DNA from: Sphaeroforma arctica JP610
Lineage: Eukaryota > Opisthokonta > Ichthyosporea > Ichthyophonida
Direction: 5' to 3'
Assembly: GCF_001186125.1 (NCBI RefSeq)
Contig: NW_014040405.1
Span: 39,153-59,573 of the forward strand
Length of the DNA: 20,421 nt
Shown: piece after piece, positions 1 through 8,545 of the stretch
How the letters are laid out: each line of letters starts with the position of its first letter
How positions within the stretch are numbered: position 1 is the first letter of the stretch
Made by a program: the position numbers and the translations under genes
The notes under the pieces: model-generated
Databases searched by the model: none
Seen by the model: only the letters and a program-made list of their open reading frames with translations
Told to the model about the DNA's origin: nothing

Positions 1-216
1 ATATATTTGTATGGTAGACAAATTCTATTGATTACACAATTTGGAATTGTGCGCTGGTGGGATGGAGTTCACTTCTTTTGTGTGCTGATAGGGTTAAGGT
101 GACTGCGAAATGACGAATCGAAAACTCCGATATAGGTATAAAACTGGTCGAGCACTTCTGTGTCATAAACGAGTATATTGGCTGAGTGGGCCGGGTGCGC
201 GATACGAATTATAACA
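1..216 (-). mobile_element. Partial LTR of a minus-strand retroelement, running off the left edge
   Basis: Read on the minus strand, a G-rich polypurine tract at 217-236 is followed directly by TGTTATAATTCG, the usual layout of a polypurine tract next to a 3' LTR. The LTR would run leftward past base 1, so its far end and target-site duplication are not visible. No coding remains of the matching element were recognised to the right. The call rests on the boundary alone; a chance G-rich tract before TGTTA is the alternative. Confidence 0.35.
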
Positions 217-236
217 CCCCCTCCCCTCCCCTACCC
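217..236 (-). other. Polypurine tract with G-quadruplex potential
   Basis: The minus strand reads GGGTAGGGGAGGGGAGGGGG: four G-runs separated by loops of two, one and one bases. In LTR elements such a tract primes plus-strand DNA synthesis. The same sequence fits the usual G-quadruplex pattern. It abuts the TGTTATA boundary at 216. Confidence 0.45.
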
Positions 237-1012
237 TATCAGGGAAAAAAAGTACTGGTGTTTGGGCCACACTCCAAACAAGGCGGCTGGCAACTGGGAG
301 ATAGAAAGCGTGTAGAAATGCCTGTTTCTTATTCGCTACTTTTCGATTCTGTGTTACGAATATCATCATTGAGTGCATAGATCTACAATCATTTAAATAA
401 TGAAGATGGCATTGGTGAGTCTCAGCACGGACCACTACTCCCCAAGATAATGTCGATGTTGTGGTATACATACACCAACTTCGCTTGATATGCGAACTCT
501 AATCGAATATGTTCGTATTTTCACCCCTACGAGACTACTTCACATATGATTTTGATAGATATGTTGTATGTAAGGTTGATATATGGACACATGTGCTTGA
601 AGCGAACTTAAAGTATCAATATGTACATATTTTCAGCGTGCTTTGTAGTTGTTATTTTGCCAAGTTTACTTATTTCATGGCATTCTGATTAGTGCTATCT
701 GCTTACATGACCATATTAACGGTGCAGTTCCAGCCTCTAGCTTCAGCCTCCTAATGTAGAGTGTCGGGTCAAAATTCACACTCCGAAGTACCCTTACTCA
801 CAATAAAATATACTTTCGGGTCCAGTGGCTGGCGTTTTGGGTATGTAGCAGTTTTCCGAGATTAAGTGCGCCTAGATACTGGTGTCCAGGAATATAGAAG
901 CATGTAGCTTGATTTCATGTATGATGACCCATGCATGAGAGATTACAGGTCTCAGGCCAGATTTTACAGCAAGAAACCCTCATTGATTTATAGAAGTCAT
1001 CAGAGTTAGCTC
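237..1012. other. Intergenic stretch without a recognised gene
   Basis: Short open frames exist on both strands here, the longest about 100 codons on the minus strand across 163-471. None has a family signature or convincing composition. The sequence is moderately AT-rich. Nothing else was seen. Confidence 0.5.
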
Positions 1013-1115
1013 ACTCCCGAGAGCTAATCAAGTTGCTTAAATTATTCCCGAGAGAGGAGTTAATGCTTAACCGACTCTCGAGAGCAGATTATGTTTCTCA
1101 ACCAACTCCCGAGAG
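1013..1115. repeat. Four palindromic boxes at 30-31 bp spacing
   Basis: The box ACTCCCGAGAG or a close variant occurs at 1013-1023, 1044-1054, 1074-1084 and 1105-1115, giving steps of 31, 30 and 31 bp. The third copy contains CTCTCGAGAG, a perfect 10-bp palindrome. The spacers are only loosely similar (compare TTATGCTTAACC and TATGTTTCTCAACC), so this is an old degenerate tandem repeat with a better preserved core, or a cluster of binding sites. It lies about 230 bp upstream of a TATA-like box. Confidence 0.6.
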
Positions 1116-1334
1116 TGGACTAAGGCTGCCACCCGCAACATTCAAAAAATAACCGCGGCTCTATGTGAGTCACAACCTATGCGGAAAGACATTATGTGAT
1201 CGGCATGAGATTTAGTAGCAGTTAAGTTGAAATAGAATAGCATCGAGATGTTGAAGTGTTCTGCAGAAGGTTTCTCATTTTAACCATATGAGTTTTTACC
1301 CTGGCCAGCCCAAGTGGCTGAACAATAGCACAAA

Positions 1335-1359
1335 CACCTTAGGTATAAAACCAAAGGTG
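1335..1359 (+). promoter_or_regulatory. TATA-like box framed by an inverted repeat
   Basis: CACCTTAGG, TATAAAA and CCAAAGGTG follow one another without gaps. The 9-bp arms pair at 8 of 9 positions, so the TATA motif at 1344-1350 sits in the loop. A transcript starting about 30 bp downstream would begin near 1375-1385 and cover the small ORF whose ATG is at 1591. Promoter function is inferred from position and motif only. Confidence 0.35.
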
Positions 1360-1590
1360 AGGTCAGAAATAAATGTATACATTTGTACTTTATTCAAGTC
1401 TACTACATTGCACACTAACAATGCATGTGTAATAGAGTATCAACCGGTGTGACTTTTTTAACAAAAACTTTTCAAGAATAATCGTATTTTCCTTGCACGT
1501 TCTCAAGCTCACAGGCACATTGATGGTTTTGAAGCAGAGCAGCAATATGTGCGATGAACGCTGTTGGCCTGCATACTGTCATATCGAAAT

Positions 1591-1893
1591 ATGTCGGAGA
1601 ATAAAGATCGATTTGGGGTAGCCACGAACACATTTTGTAGCCGGATAAACGGGTCCGCTAGACACACAGCTGCTACGGTTGATGACTCCTACAGTGAATT
1701 ACCTGTTCTATTGAGCGATTCTGGTGATGAAGAAGAAGTAAGTCGTGTGGTGTCTGTTGGCACTGTGACACAGGTTCATTACATCGATGATGTTGTGCAC
1801 ACTGCTCGACCCGCGATGAGTCGCCATGCCTTACCTGTATATATACAAATTCCTCAACATACGACTAAGTGGTACATGCCTAACAAGAAGTAG
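1591..1893 (+). CDS. Hypothetical protein, 100 residues
   Basis: The protein is not recognised. The frame stays open from 1564, but the first ATG is at 1591, giving 100 residues up to the TAG ending at 1893. The N-terminal half is polar, with an acidic serine-rich patch (LLSDSGDEEEV) about residues 41-51. No signal peptide, membrane helix or catalytic motif is visible. A GTAAGT follows the GAAGAAGAA codons near 1738 and an ACAG lies about 33 bp further on, so part of the frame could be a very short intron. A TATA-like box and a cluster of palindromic boxes lie upstream. A random ORF of this length is possible. Confidence 0.28.
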   Translation: MSENKDRFGVATNTFCSRINGSARHTAATVDDSYSELPVLLSDSGDEEEVSRVVSVGTVTQVHYIDDVVHTARPAMSRHALPVYIQIPQHTTKWYMPNKK

Positions 1894-2681
1894 GAACTGT
1901 AACCCCAGCAGATTGCCGTATTTCCGGCAAACTGGCCAATTCCTCGTGCAGATATATATTACTCTGGCTGTAACCGCTCCCGGTCTGTGACCTCTGCCAG
2001 GGCCGACCTTGGTAGCAATAGCTGGCCTTCTGCTCGTTGAAGCCTCTGGACAAGACACCCGACAGGAGGCCCAAGTGGGCATTTATCTGACGTGAACACG
2101 TCGCGATCAGGAACAGTAGGCAAGTCGCACACAATGCGACACTTGGCATATCCAAGGTTCTGTCCCTCATACCAGGATGCCGATAGGTGGTGGAGTCACT
2201 GGTAGCTGAGTCACACCACCTTAGCCTTTAAACGTAGCCCACATATCTCCTTCAATCGTTCACGGCCGCCGAGGCCCCAGGGCACACACCTCTCGTGTGG
2301 TATTTGGGCGCAGGTTGCGCTGTGTGTCACCTTGCGACAGCACCCTGAAAGCATCTTCGAGGTTCTGCAGAAGTTAGCTGTCTTTATGTGTGGCCGGGCG
2401 ATGCTCAAAGTGTTCATCGATGAACTGGAGGCCCAGGAAGACGGCCCGGATGAGGCGGCTGAGATACGGCAGCGGAGTATTTGGTTGCCATGCAGAAGAG
2501 GTTGGCGCAGTACCAGATGGGGTGTCAGGTACATGAGTTGGTGTAACCTCTGAAGACAAGCGAAGGGAAACGAAGCGCGCCGGCATCTCTCCGCCATCAG
2601 AGGCATCTCTCTTAATAACATGGGTATCCGCGGCGGGCAGTACCTCTGGGGACATAGTACCCTAGACGGAGGTTTAAGACT
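1894..2681. other. Stretch with overlapping short ORFs but no recognised gene
   Basis: Open frames of 70-166 codons occur on both strands, including a minus-strand frame across 2211-2711 and a plus-strand frame at 2332-2553 with an acidic helical look (VFIDELEAQEDGPDEAAEI). The higher GC content here makes chance open frames more likely. No domain is identified, and a gag-derived origin could not be shown. Confidence 0.4.
2185..2221. repeat. 8-bp inverted repeat with repeated GAGTCAC inside
   Basis: AGGTGGTG at 2185-2192 pairs perfectly with CACCACCT at 2214-2221 across a 21-bp loop. The loop region holds two copies of GAGTCA(C). It could be a hairpin or a pair of regulatory sites; no function is shown. 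Confidence 0.35.
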
Positions 2682-2802
2682 GCACCGGAGGACCGCACCA
2701 GGGGACCGCACCGGAGGACCGCACCTACAAGAGGATTTCAGGACCGAACCAGATGACCGGACTTAAGTGGATTATTTCAGGACCGGACCAGGGGACCGGA
2801 AT
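2682..2802. repeat. GC-rich 13-bp minisatellite with a 39-bp higher-order repeat
   Basis: GCACCGGAGGACC, GCACCAGGGGACC and GCACCGGAGGACC are consecutive 13-bp units at 2682-2720, followed by a partial copy. Further right, ATTTCAGGACCG occurs at 2735 and again at 2774, a 39-bp step equal to three units, each followed by variants of the same GGACCGxACC core. The array stands just outside element A. Confidence 0.65.
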
Positions 2803-3149
2803 AGGTAGTGGAATAGGGAATTGATTGAGAGAGGAGGAAGTCTCATCGGACTTTATCATAATTTAGTAACTAAGAGACCAAAGCCATAGATACGGGTACT
2901 TTCACAATCATTGGTTGCTAGAGAAAATCTCGTCCCACATAGGAACGTGAATAATTAATACAGCAGGCGCCGCGTTCAAAACGGCACTTCTGACTGAGTT
3001 CACTTATTAAGACTTGACACTCTTTACTGAGCGCTAGGTCTTGACTACATTTTTAAGTGACCGTGAGAACTACTATAATTATTAAACTACGTTCTTTATA
3101 AATCGAACTAACTAGAATCATTTTCTTTTTCTTACTTAAGATATTGAAA
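2803..3149. other. AT-rich stretch upstream of element A, possible leader
   Basis: No gene is seen. A sequence at 2965-2973 (AGGCGCCGC) loosely resembles the TGGCGCC start of tRNA-derived primer-binding sites and stands two bases after a TACA. This might mark the end of a 5' LTR of element A, but no matching LTR start was found. Confidence 0.25.
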
Positions 3150-3189
3150 TGACTTATTACTCCGCCGGTACAAAATCTTGTGACAGTCT

Positions 3190-5216
3190 ATGGAAACGTT
3201 TGCACGGAGTTCATCGTCAACTGCCTTTGATCTGTGCTTAGGTGGAGACAGTCTTTTCTACGATCAGACACTCGAGGGTAAAGGTAAAGCAGAAATCCAC
3301 GTTACAGAAATCCATCGGTTAGTTCCTGAGGCCAAACACTCAATTTCTACGCTGGACAAGGCCAAACAACATCCTGAGTTGATTGCTGATCGGGAAATCC
3401 ACTTGGGATTATTGACGAATGTATAGGAGGCCACAGATATCATTCATTTATTTCGTGGGCAACTCCGCCAACTTCGTCACATTTCCACGGCGGACGTTGA
3501 CTCGACTACTGACAATGGGACGATGCAGGCGGCTTCGAAAATTTATTCCATGCATCAGGTCGCACCAACATCGCAAACACGGTGGGCTCCTCAATACCCA
3601 ACACAGACAGACTGGACATTTACCTAACAGCGGGGGTGACGATATGAAGCAAATCAGCCCAGTGAAACGCAGAACTGGCCGCGGGAAGCCTACCTCAGGT
3701 GGCACCACATGACAATATACACGTTGATCGCGGGGAGCGTATGTTGAAACACGCTCAAAATCGAGCGCAAAAAATCCCGGCACCTGATGAGGTGCCGACA
3801 GAATCTTGTGGCTCTAGTAATATTCAGAAATCGTCAGCCGTACTTAATCTTCTGGAAAGAATCGTTTGGACCCAGCGGATTTGCACTTGGCAATGATCAC
3901 TCTACAGAATTTGTCGTCATCGGCAAAGCGTTCCTTTTTATGTATTTCTCAGAGTGATAAAGTCTCCGCGGCAACCGTTTCATCAAGGTCAGGTGGCAGC
4001 GAATTTATTTCGTGACAAGCCACAAAGCCATCGTCGCCCACGTTCACCGGACGAGATGAAGGAGAATTGTCAGGATGCAGCAAATGTACCTATGGATACG
4101 TTGGAATACCGCAAACACCTTCCCGGTTCATCACTTGGATGACCCACAGGCGGCAAAAGGTTGTAAGCTATCAGAGCCTACTGAGAATTGTATCACTCTA
4201 CAGCAGCAGATATGAAGGTGCAAGTCTTCCATCTTACTCAACGAATGATGCAAGCAGAAGTAGAGATGTAGAGTGTAGAGAGTAGCTGAAGGGTACGAGC
4301 CAGGGAATACAATAGACCTCTTCTCAAGTACGGTTATCTCATCTAGGAAAAACCCCTGGTCTGAGAGAATCGACCTGAGTCTTTATTTGTGTTTTCTAAT
4401 TCACTAGACTCAGGATTTTACTTGAGTGTTTCTCTTAAACGCGGAGATTAGGTTTAGATTACCGGTTATACCGCTAATTTTTCTGATGACTCTAATATCA
4501 GGAATATTCCAACCCAAATTCCAAAAGTCAATGTTTGATGATTCTGAGATTTTGGGATTCGGATTGGCTTTTTGTTAATTTGGTCCCTAGATGCTACAGA
4601 GAGACGCATATAAGATGCGGGTGCGTTACAGGATCTGATTGTGCATCTAATGAGACTCTGAAAACGTACTCGATGACGTTCGACAAACGGACGGCGAAGG
4701 ACTGGCCGCCTAATCCACAGGAAAACTATTACTGGGAAAATTTATTGCGACCGCAACAGATTCCGGGAAGATCGCGTTCACGCTCATACTTGCGAGCTGA
4801 TGCGAATACACGAGGTAACCCACATGCACTACTAGCATCGAACCCTCGTGTTCGTTGTCGGTCGTGTTAGCAGAACCTCGCTCGGGACCAGGACATGCAT
4901 ATTAAATGTTTTAAACAACAGCGACTATCGATTTAGACCAACACATGTGCTCCCACACAAAGTGGAGATCTGATGCAGCGTAGATCGACCATGGGCTCAG
5001 CGACGCGCGCGCCACAGAGGTCAGGTAATAATTTCGGCCCTCGTGTTAGCTTAGTAGACGCTGGTCAGTTGCCTGATCAACCACCAGCAGAGACGGGAGA
5101 AAATGAATAAATGAATATTCATGACTTGGTCGACGAGTTATACGTACAAAGTAAAGATGAGTTGATGGAAGACGACCAAGGACCAGCAGGATGGGAAGAA
5201 GAGACAAGTTCGGATT
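3190..5216 (+). pseudogene. Element A gag-like region
   Basis: This is the decayed structural-protein region of A, assigned mainly from its position upstream of the protease. Readable stretches are polar and helix-prone, for example a block near 3300-3426 (EIHRLVPEAKHSISTLDKAK). The right part near 4980-5215 is rich in proline, glycine and acidic residues, as gag C-termini often are. No clear zinc knuckle is seen. The reading is broken in several places and a solo LTR occupies 4267-4598. Confidence 0.4.
4267..4598 (-). mobile_element. Solo LTR inserted in element A, same family as the LTR of D
   Basis: This 332-bp segment begins TGTAGAG and ends TGCTACA on the plus strand. Its reverse complement aligns along its whole length with the 3' LTR of D at 18562-18894, at roughly 70% identity by eye. 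Shared blocks include GACCTCTTCTCAAGT, ACTAGACTCA, AAGTGTTTCTCT (GAGTGTTTCTCT here) and GGATTGGCTTTT. The flanks share GAGA at 4263-4266 and 4599-4602, a possible 4-bp target-site duplication. No internal sequence of its parent element adjoins it, so it is a solo LTR left by recombination. It inserted after A was in place. Confidence 0.78.
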
Positions 5217-5294
5217 GAGCTGTTGGGGTATCTACTGTGAACATGTGCGTGTCTTTTGGTCGGACGGTAACAAGAATTTTTGTAGTAAAAGGCT

Positions 5295-5612
5295 GACAAC
5301 CGTGTATATGTCACTTTACAAGTGAACGACCAGAATATGTGACACGGGGCCGAACCGTTCAGTCATCACCTAGGCATCCGCAGATAAGGCACGCCTATCC
5401 GTTAAGCCACCAACTAAGGATAGCTATATTTATTTGGCGGACAAAGTGTTCTGCACTCCGCGCTTGGGTACAACGCACTCGACAAAGGATCAATATGGGA
5501 AAGCATCGACCGAGGGCTGTACGTTTGAGCTTATGAACATACAGGTAACATTGCTATAATTGTGGGTACGGATATTATGGGAAAACTGGGAATATATCTT
5601 ACTGGCTTAATC
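5295..5612 (+). pseudogene. Element A retropepsin-like protease remnant
   Basis: The start of this stretch reads DNRVYVTLQVND, matching DNRVYIQLQVN in C and DNRVYIRVQVN in B, which lie just before the protease active site. Its end reads FELMN followed by VGTDIMGKLGIYL, matching FELMN and LGPDMMPNLGLYL in C. This is the aspartic protease that processes Gag-Pol in LTR elements. The copy is broken. Confidence 0.6.
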
Positions 5613-5879
5613 GGAATGTTATGGATTCATCGGAGTGTTAGAAATAGATCGGAATGATATGGATGAACTGCTGGAGCCGATTAATCTTCGAATGGCTCCC
5701 GGCCTGTCAGAGCCGTAGGATGTACATCACCGTTTACGACTGTATCTGGACGCTAACGAGACCATCTTGGATGCAGCTCGATGCACACACCGGGTAGTGA
5801 AGAATCACTTTTGATACCTCGAGATAAATAATTGGGACTACGACGATAGACACGGAATTTTGTATCTGACAAGTACAAA

Positions 5880-6162
5880 ATGCATGTAACAAAGCAAGTT
5901 CGCAAACAGGAACATGAGTTGGTCACCAATCATCGGACATCGATATCGTTTGTCAGCCTTCCCTTGCTGGTGGTACCCACGCTTACACTGTCAGGAAAGC
6001 TCATCAAAGTCCGTGCGTGCTTTGACTTACGGCAATTCAATGCTTTCGGGGGATCATTTCACACTGTCAAAGGTCAACGAGACTGTCAGTAACTTAAAGG
6101 GTTTGACTATAACCTTCCACGCTGGGATCACCACTCTTGGGCGGATTCAAACGGGCGCATAG
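5880..6162 (+). pseudogene. Element A reverse transcriptase, N-terminal part
   Basis: Readable blocks include LPLLVVPTLTLSGKLIKVRA, CFDLRQFNAF and LSKVNETVSNLKG. They match the first RT motifs of Ty3/Gypsy polymerases (SPLLVVPKKDGKIRVCVDYRQLN, then the L-P-x-I/V-x-E helix). The catalytic palm motif is not seen before the repeat array begins. The end of this stretch is included in the 200-bp duplication that follows. Confidence 0.62.
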
Positions 6163-6511
6163 TAGAGCACAGAGACTAGTAACAAACGCTACACATTCAA
6201 ACGATGCACGCAATCATGGAGTAAACGATGCACACACTCATTAAGTAAACGATGCACGCAATCATGGAGTAAACGATGCACACACTCATTGAGTAAACGA
6301 TGCAAACCCCTACCTTCCACGCTGGGATCACCACTCTTGGGCGGATTCAAACGGGCGCATAGTAGAGCACAGAGACTAGTAACAAACGCTACACATTCAA
6401 ACGATGCACGCAATCATGGAGTAAACGATGCACACACTCATTAAGTAAACGATGCACGCAATCATGGAGTAAACGATGCACACACTCATTAAGTAAACGA
6501 TGCAAAACCCT
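6112..6511. repeat. 200-bp tandem duplication containing a 24-bp alternating minisatellite
   Basis: ACCTTCCACGCTGGG starts at 6112 and again at 6312, and the two 200-bp units are nearly identical. Each unit has about 80 bp of RT-derived sequence, then four 24-bp repeats and a partial fifth. In unit 1 these begin at 6199, 6223, 6247 and 6271. The 24-mers alternate between AAACGATGCACGCAATCATG (then GAGT) and AAACGATGCACACACTCATT (then AAGT or GAGT), forming a 48-bp dimer. The near identity of the units shows that the duplication is recent relative to A. Confidence 0.9.
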
Positions 6512-6533
6512 GTATTTATTAATCACGATCCTT

Positions 6534-7366
6534 TGTGTAACGAGACTTTCTCTACCATCGGGTTTGTGAAAATACCTGTCTCTATGGTTTCGGATGAGTC
6601 ATCACCTTGTAAGTTACGGTCTATCGAGGCGATACTAGCGACTTAGAGTAATTAAACGCCTAAGTTAGGTCTAAGTTTAATTAAATTCAAAGGAAAATAA
6701 AAGAAATGAGTCTTTTAGTCTTTTAGTAAAGTAAGGTATGCCTCGTGAAAACAGCAATACTCTGAGGGATTGTGAGGCTGGGATATTCCCTATATATAAT
6801 CCTCTCAGTACTGTTTCGCCGAAGGGATTTTATTTAGCTTTTCGTTGTCGCTCTAGTAGCAACTATTACTATGTTTCGTTGGGGCGAATCCGAGAGACTC
6901 ATAAAATCCTATCTTTAGAAGAAGAAAAAGTAAAAATTAAAAATTAAAAATTAAAATACTCTTGATGTCCCTAGTTATTGATTTAACCAATAACTAGCCA
7001 CTTATCAAGAATTACCGACTAGCCTTGATCAGACTGACAAATCTGGATGGCTGAATGGAGGATAAACTAGGCAACGCTAATAGTCCCTAGAAACCTATGT
7101 TCGGTTGAGCCATCTCGCTACCGAGGTATTAGATATAAATAGATTTGGAAAGTAAATATAGATATATTATTAGAACTAGTCCAAATCATATCGTTGGCAT
7201 TTTAATCAGGCATTTTAATGGCCTTGTCTAAATATCTGATATGTAAAATGGAAAAGGTATTTAATTAATAGATTCGTTAAAAACCATTTAAGGAAAAATA
7301 AGTTTAGGTACTTTTAGGAGTACGTTTATATAAAAGATTCTAACGTGGAGGCCCGGCTATTACACA
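6534..7366 (-). mobile_element. Element E: 3' LTR, 833 bp
   Basis: On the minus strand the segment starts TGTGTAATAGCC directly after a G-rich polypurine tract and ends TTACACA, giving 7-bp terminal inverted repeats with TG...CA ends. A TATA motif lies inside at 6791-6800, and an AT-rich low-complexity run (TAAAAAT units) at 6931-6957. There is no second copy in the window, so no target-site duplication can be read. The right boundary is firmer than the left one, which is set by the inverted end motif. Confidence 0.65.
6791..6800 (-). promoter_or_regulatory. TATA motif in the LTR of element E
   Basis: The minus strand reads ATTATATATA here, followed by GGGAATATCC. LTRs carry the promoter of the element, and this is the best TATA-like motif in this LTR. 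The assignment is by motif only. Confidence 0.3.
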
Positions 7367-7380
7367 GCCCCCACCCAGCT
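7367..7380 (-). other. Polypurine tract of element E
   Basis: The minus strand reads AGCTGGGTGGGGGC directly before TGTGTAA. D has the same arrangement (AAAGTTGGGGGGGC before TGTAGCA), which supports both LTR boundaries. Confidence 0.6.
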
Positions 7381-7583
7381 TTGACCCAAGAGAGGCTAGT
7401 TGCTCACTCAAGCTGATTTTGGGATTAAAAAAAGCGAGAAAAGGAAAACGGGTCGAAACATTAAGTAGCAAAACATATATTTAATGTTTCTCAGGTGGAG
7501 AAGTTAAGCGTTCTCGGTTACCCTGTGAGTTTTGGGCTTAGGTCCAATAGGTCCGTGGTGGTCGACTGGACGCTTCTTCTGTT

Positions 7584-8229
7584 TCAATGTTTTCGGAACA
7601 TACGAAGGATGAGTATTGCTCGGGATAAATGCTGTTGGCGGGTTAGTTTCAACTTCCGTGCCTTTAGATGATGATAACATGCTATCTTTTTCAGCTTGTG
7701 ACTTATGTAGGCGCTTACGTCATTTCTATTAAAGGCTTTTAAATAGTTTTGACTGTCAAAAGCGTCTGAAGTTAATTCAGCCGTTGCACCGCCTATAAAA
7801 CGTGTACGATAATATGTATATCCTTCTTCATCCGTTCTCCATAAAGTGTCTTTAAATTCGGAACGGTCAAGAAGGGCATTAGAATCATGTCTTCTTGCGA
7901 GGATAATCTCAGTAGTCGGAATCCTGCTAGTGCCTATATTTAGAGCACTAGAACCGTCGGGGTTATTTACCTCAGTTCCACTTTTAGTGTCAGCTACAGA
8001 GATTATATATGGTCCTATCCATTTAGATGTTAATATAGTAGCATCGGAATTACATTGACGGATGTTAACTCTGTCTCCCACATGATACTCTGCTATCTTC
8101 TTGGTAGCATTCCACCTATTCTGCCTTTTTAATAAGGCCACATTGCGTGTTTCTCGCAAGCAAGGATATACAACGTTATGTATGCGTTGTATCTTCTTGA
8201 GGAAATACCCTAAATATACATGGCCTACA
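7584..8229 (-). pseudogene. Element E integrase C-terminus with GPY/F module and degenerate chromodomain-like tail
   Basis: The minus-strand reading starts with a helical linker (FLKKIQRIHNVVYPCLRETR) and then shows YHVGDRVNI followed by SKWIGPYIIS and a PDGS turn. This is the GPY/F module that ends many Ty3/Gypsy integrases and helps bind DNA. Further on, YYRTRFIGGATAELTSDAF resembles a worn chromodomain, a module that in chromoviruses guides integration to marked chromatin. The likely first codon listed at 8159 is TTG, so the stretch is the inside of a longer polyprotein rather than a gene with its own start. Confidence 0.6.
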
Positions 8230-8390
8230 TGGAAAAGTCACTAAATGTACATACAGATTTACGGGTACGTTTTATAATTGCCCAATTAAAATCGCTAAAT
8301 GCGATATTCAATTTCTTTCTCAAACTTTTCAAACAAAAAATTTAAAAAGTACATTTAGAGACTTTTTTATGTACATTTAGTGACTTTCCA
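8230..8390. mobile_element. 161-bp MITE-like inverted-repeat element
   Basis: TGGAAAAGTCACTAAATGTA at 8230 onwards and its reverse complement ending at 8390 (TACATTTAGTGACTTTCCA) form terminal inverted repeats of about 22 bp with one base of length difference. A third copy of the motif, GTACATTTAGAGACTTTT, lies just inside the right end at 8349-8366. The interior is AT-rich and has no ORF. Size and structure fit a non-autonomous DNA transposon. No clear target-site duplication is seen, because the flanks are two different retroelement fragments. A simple foldback repeat made by rearrangement is the alternative. Confidence 0.6.
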
Positions 8391-8545
8391 GTGCCCGTGT
8401 CTATCAATGCTCTGAAAGTACGTCCGTTAACTTGCACTCGAATATAAACTCGGTTATCAGAAGACAGTAATGGGTCCTGTATCGCCATCACTTTCCTAAT
8501 AATATTAACAAATGTGAAGCTCATATCCGACTCAGACACCCTCAT
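8391..8545 (-). pseudogene. Element B retropepsin-like protease, active-site part
   Basis: The minus strand reads QDPLLSSDNRVYIRVQVNG, then RTFRALIDTGTG. The DTG triplet preceded by a hydrophobic strand is the active-site signature of retroviral-type aspartic proteases. The motif ends at the border with the MITE-like repeat. The copies in C and A align with it. Confidence 0.72.

Larger units (their letters stand above)
3150..6511 (+). mobile_element. Element A: broken Ty3/Gypsy-type fossil
   Basis: The parts follow the Ty3/Gypsy order: gag-like region, protease, then the start of reverse transcriptase. It is assigned by similarity of its protease and RT stretches to those of C. The element is broken with many interruptions and carries a solo LTR of another family inside its gag region. 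Its right end merges with a 200-bp tandem duplication. No LTRs of its own are certain. The decay suggests it is among the oldest elements in the window. Confidence 0.65.
6534..8229 (-). mobile_element. Element E: broken Ty3/Gypsy-type fossil, 3' part
   Basis: In minus-strand order the parts are the integrase C-terminal region, a short 3' untranslated stretch (7381-7583), a polypurine tract and an 833-bp LTR. The 5' part is not present next to it: beyond 8229 stand a MITE-like repeat and then the protease of B. E and B could be remnants of one element, since both are on the minus strand and in the right order, but no second copy of the E LTR was found beyond B. The coding remnant is open for about 190 codons, so E is less decayed than A. 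Confidence 0.6.

Noticed and set aside
163-471. 102-codon minus-strand ORF at the left edge
   Set aside because: It runs across the presumed polypurine tract and LTR edge and has no protein-like signature.
1880-2170. Minus-strand ORF with a hydrophobic, signal-peptide-like N-terminus
   Set aside because: The hydrophobic stretch is short and Cys-rich, the rest has no domain, and three frames are open here because of composition.
2965-2990. tRNA T-arm or primer-binding-site-like sequence
   Set aside because: Only 6-7 bases match the usual TGGCGCC start, no tRNA fold is possible around it, and no LTR start could be paired with it.
6189-6505. CRISPR-like array of regular 24-bp repeats
   Set aside because: The units are contiguous with no unique spacers and the context is a retroelement, so it is a minisatellite.
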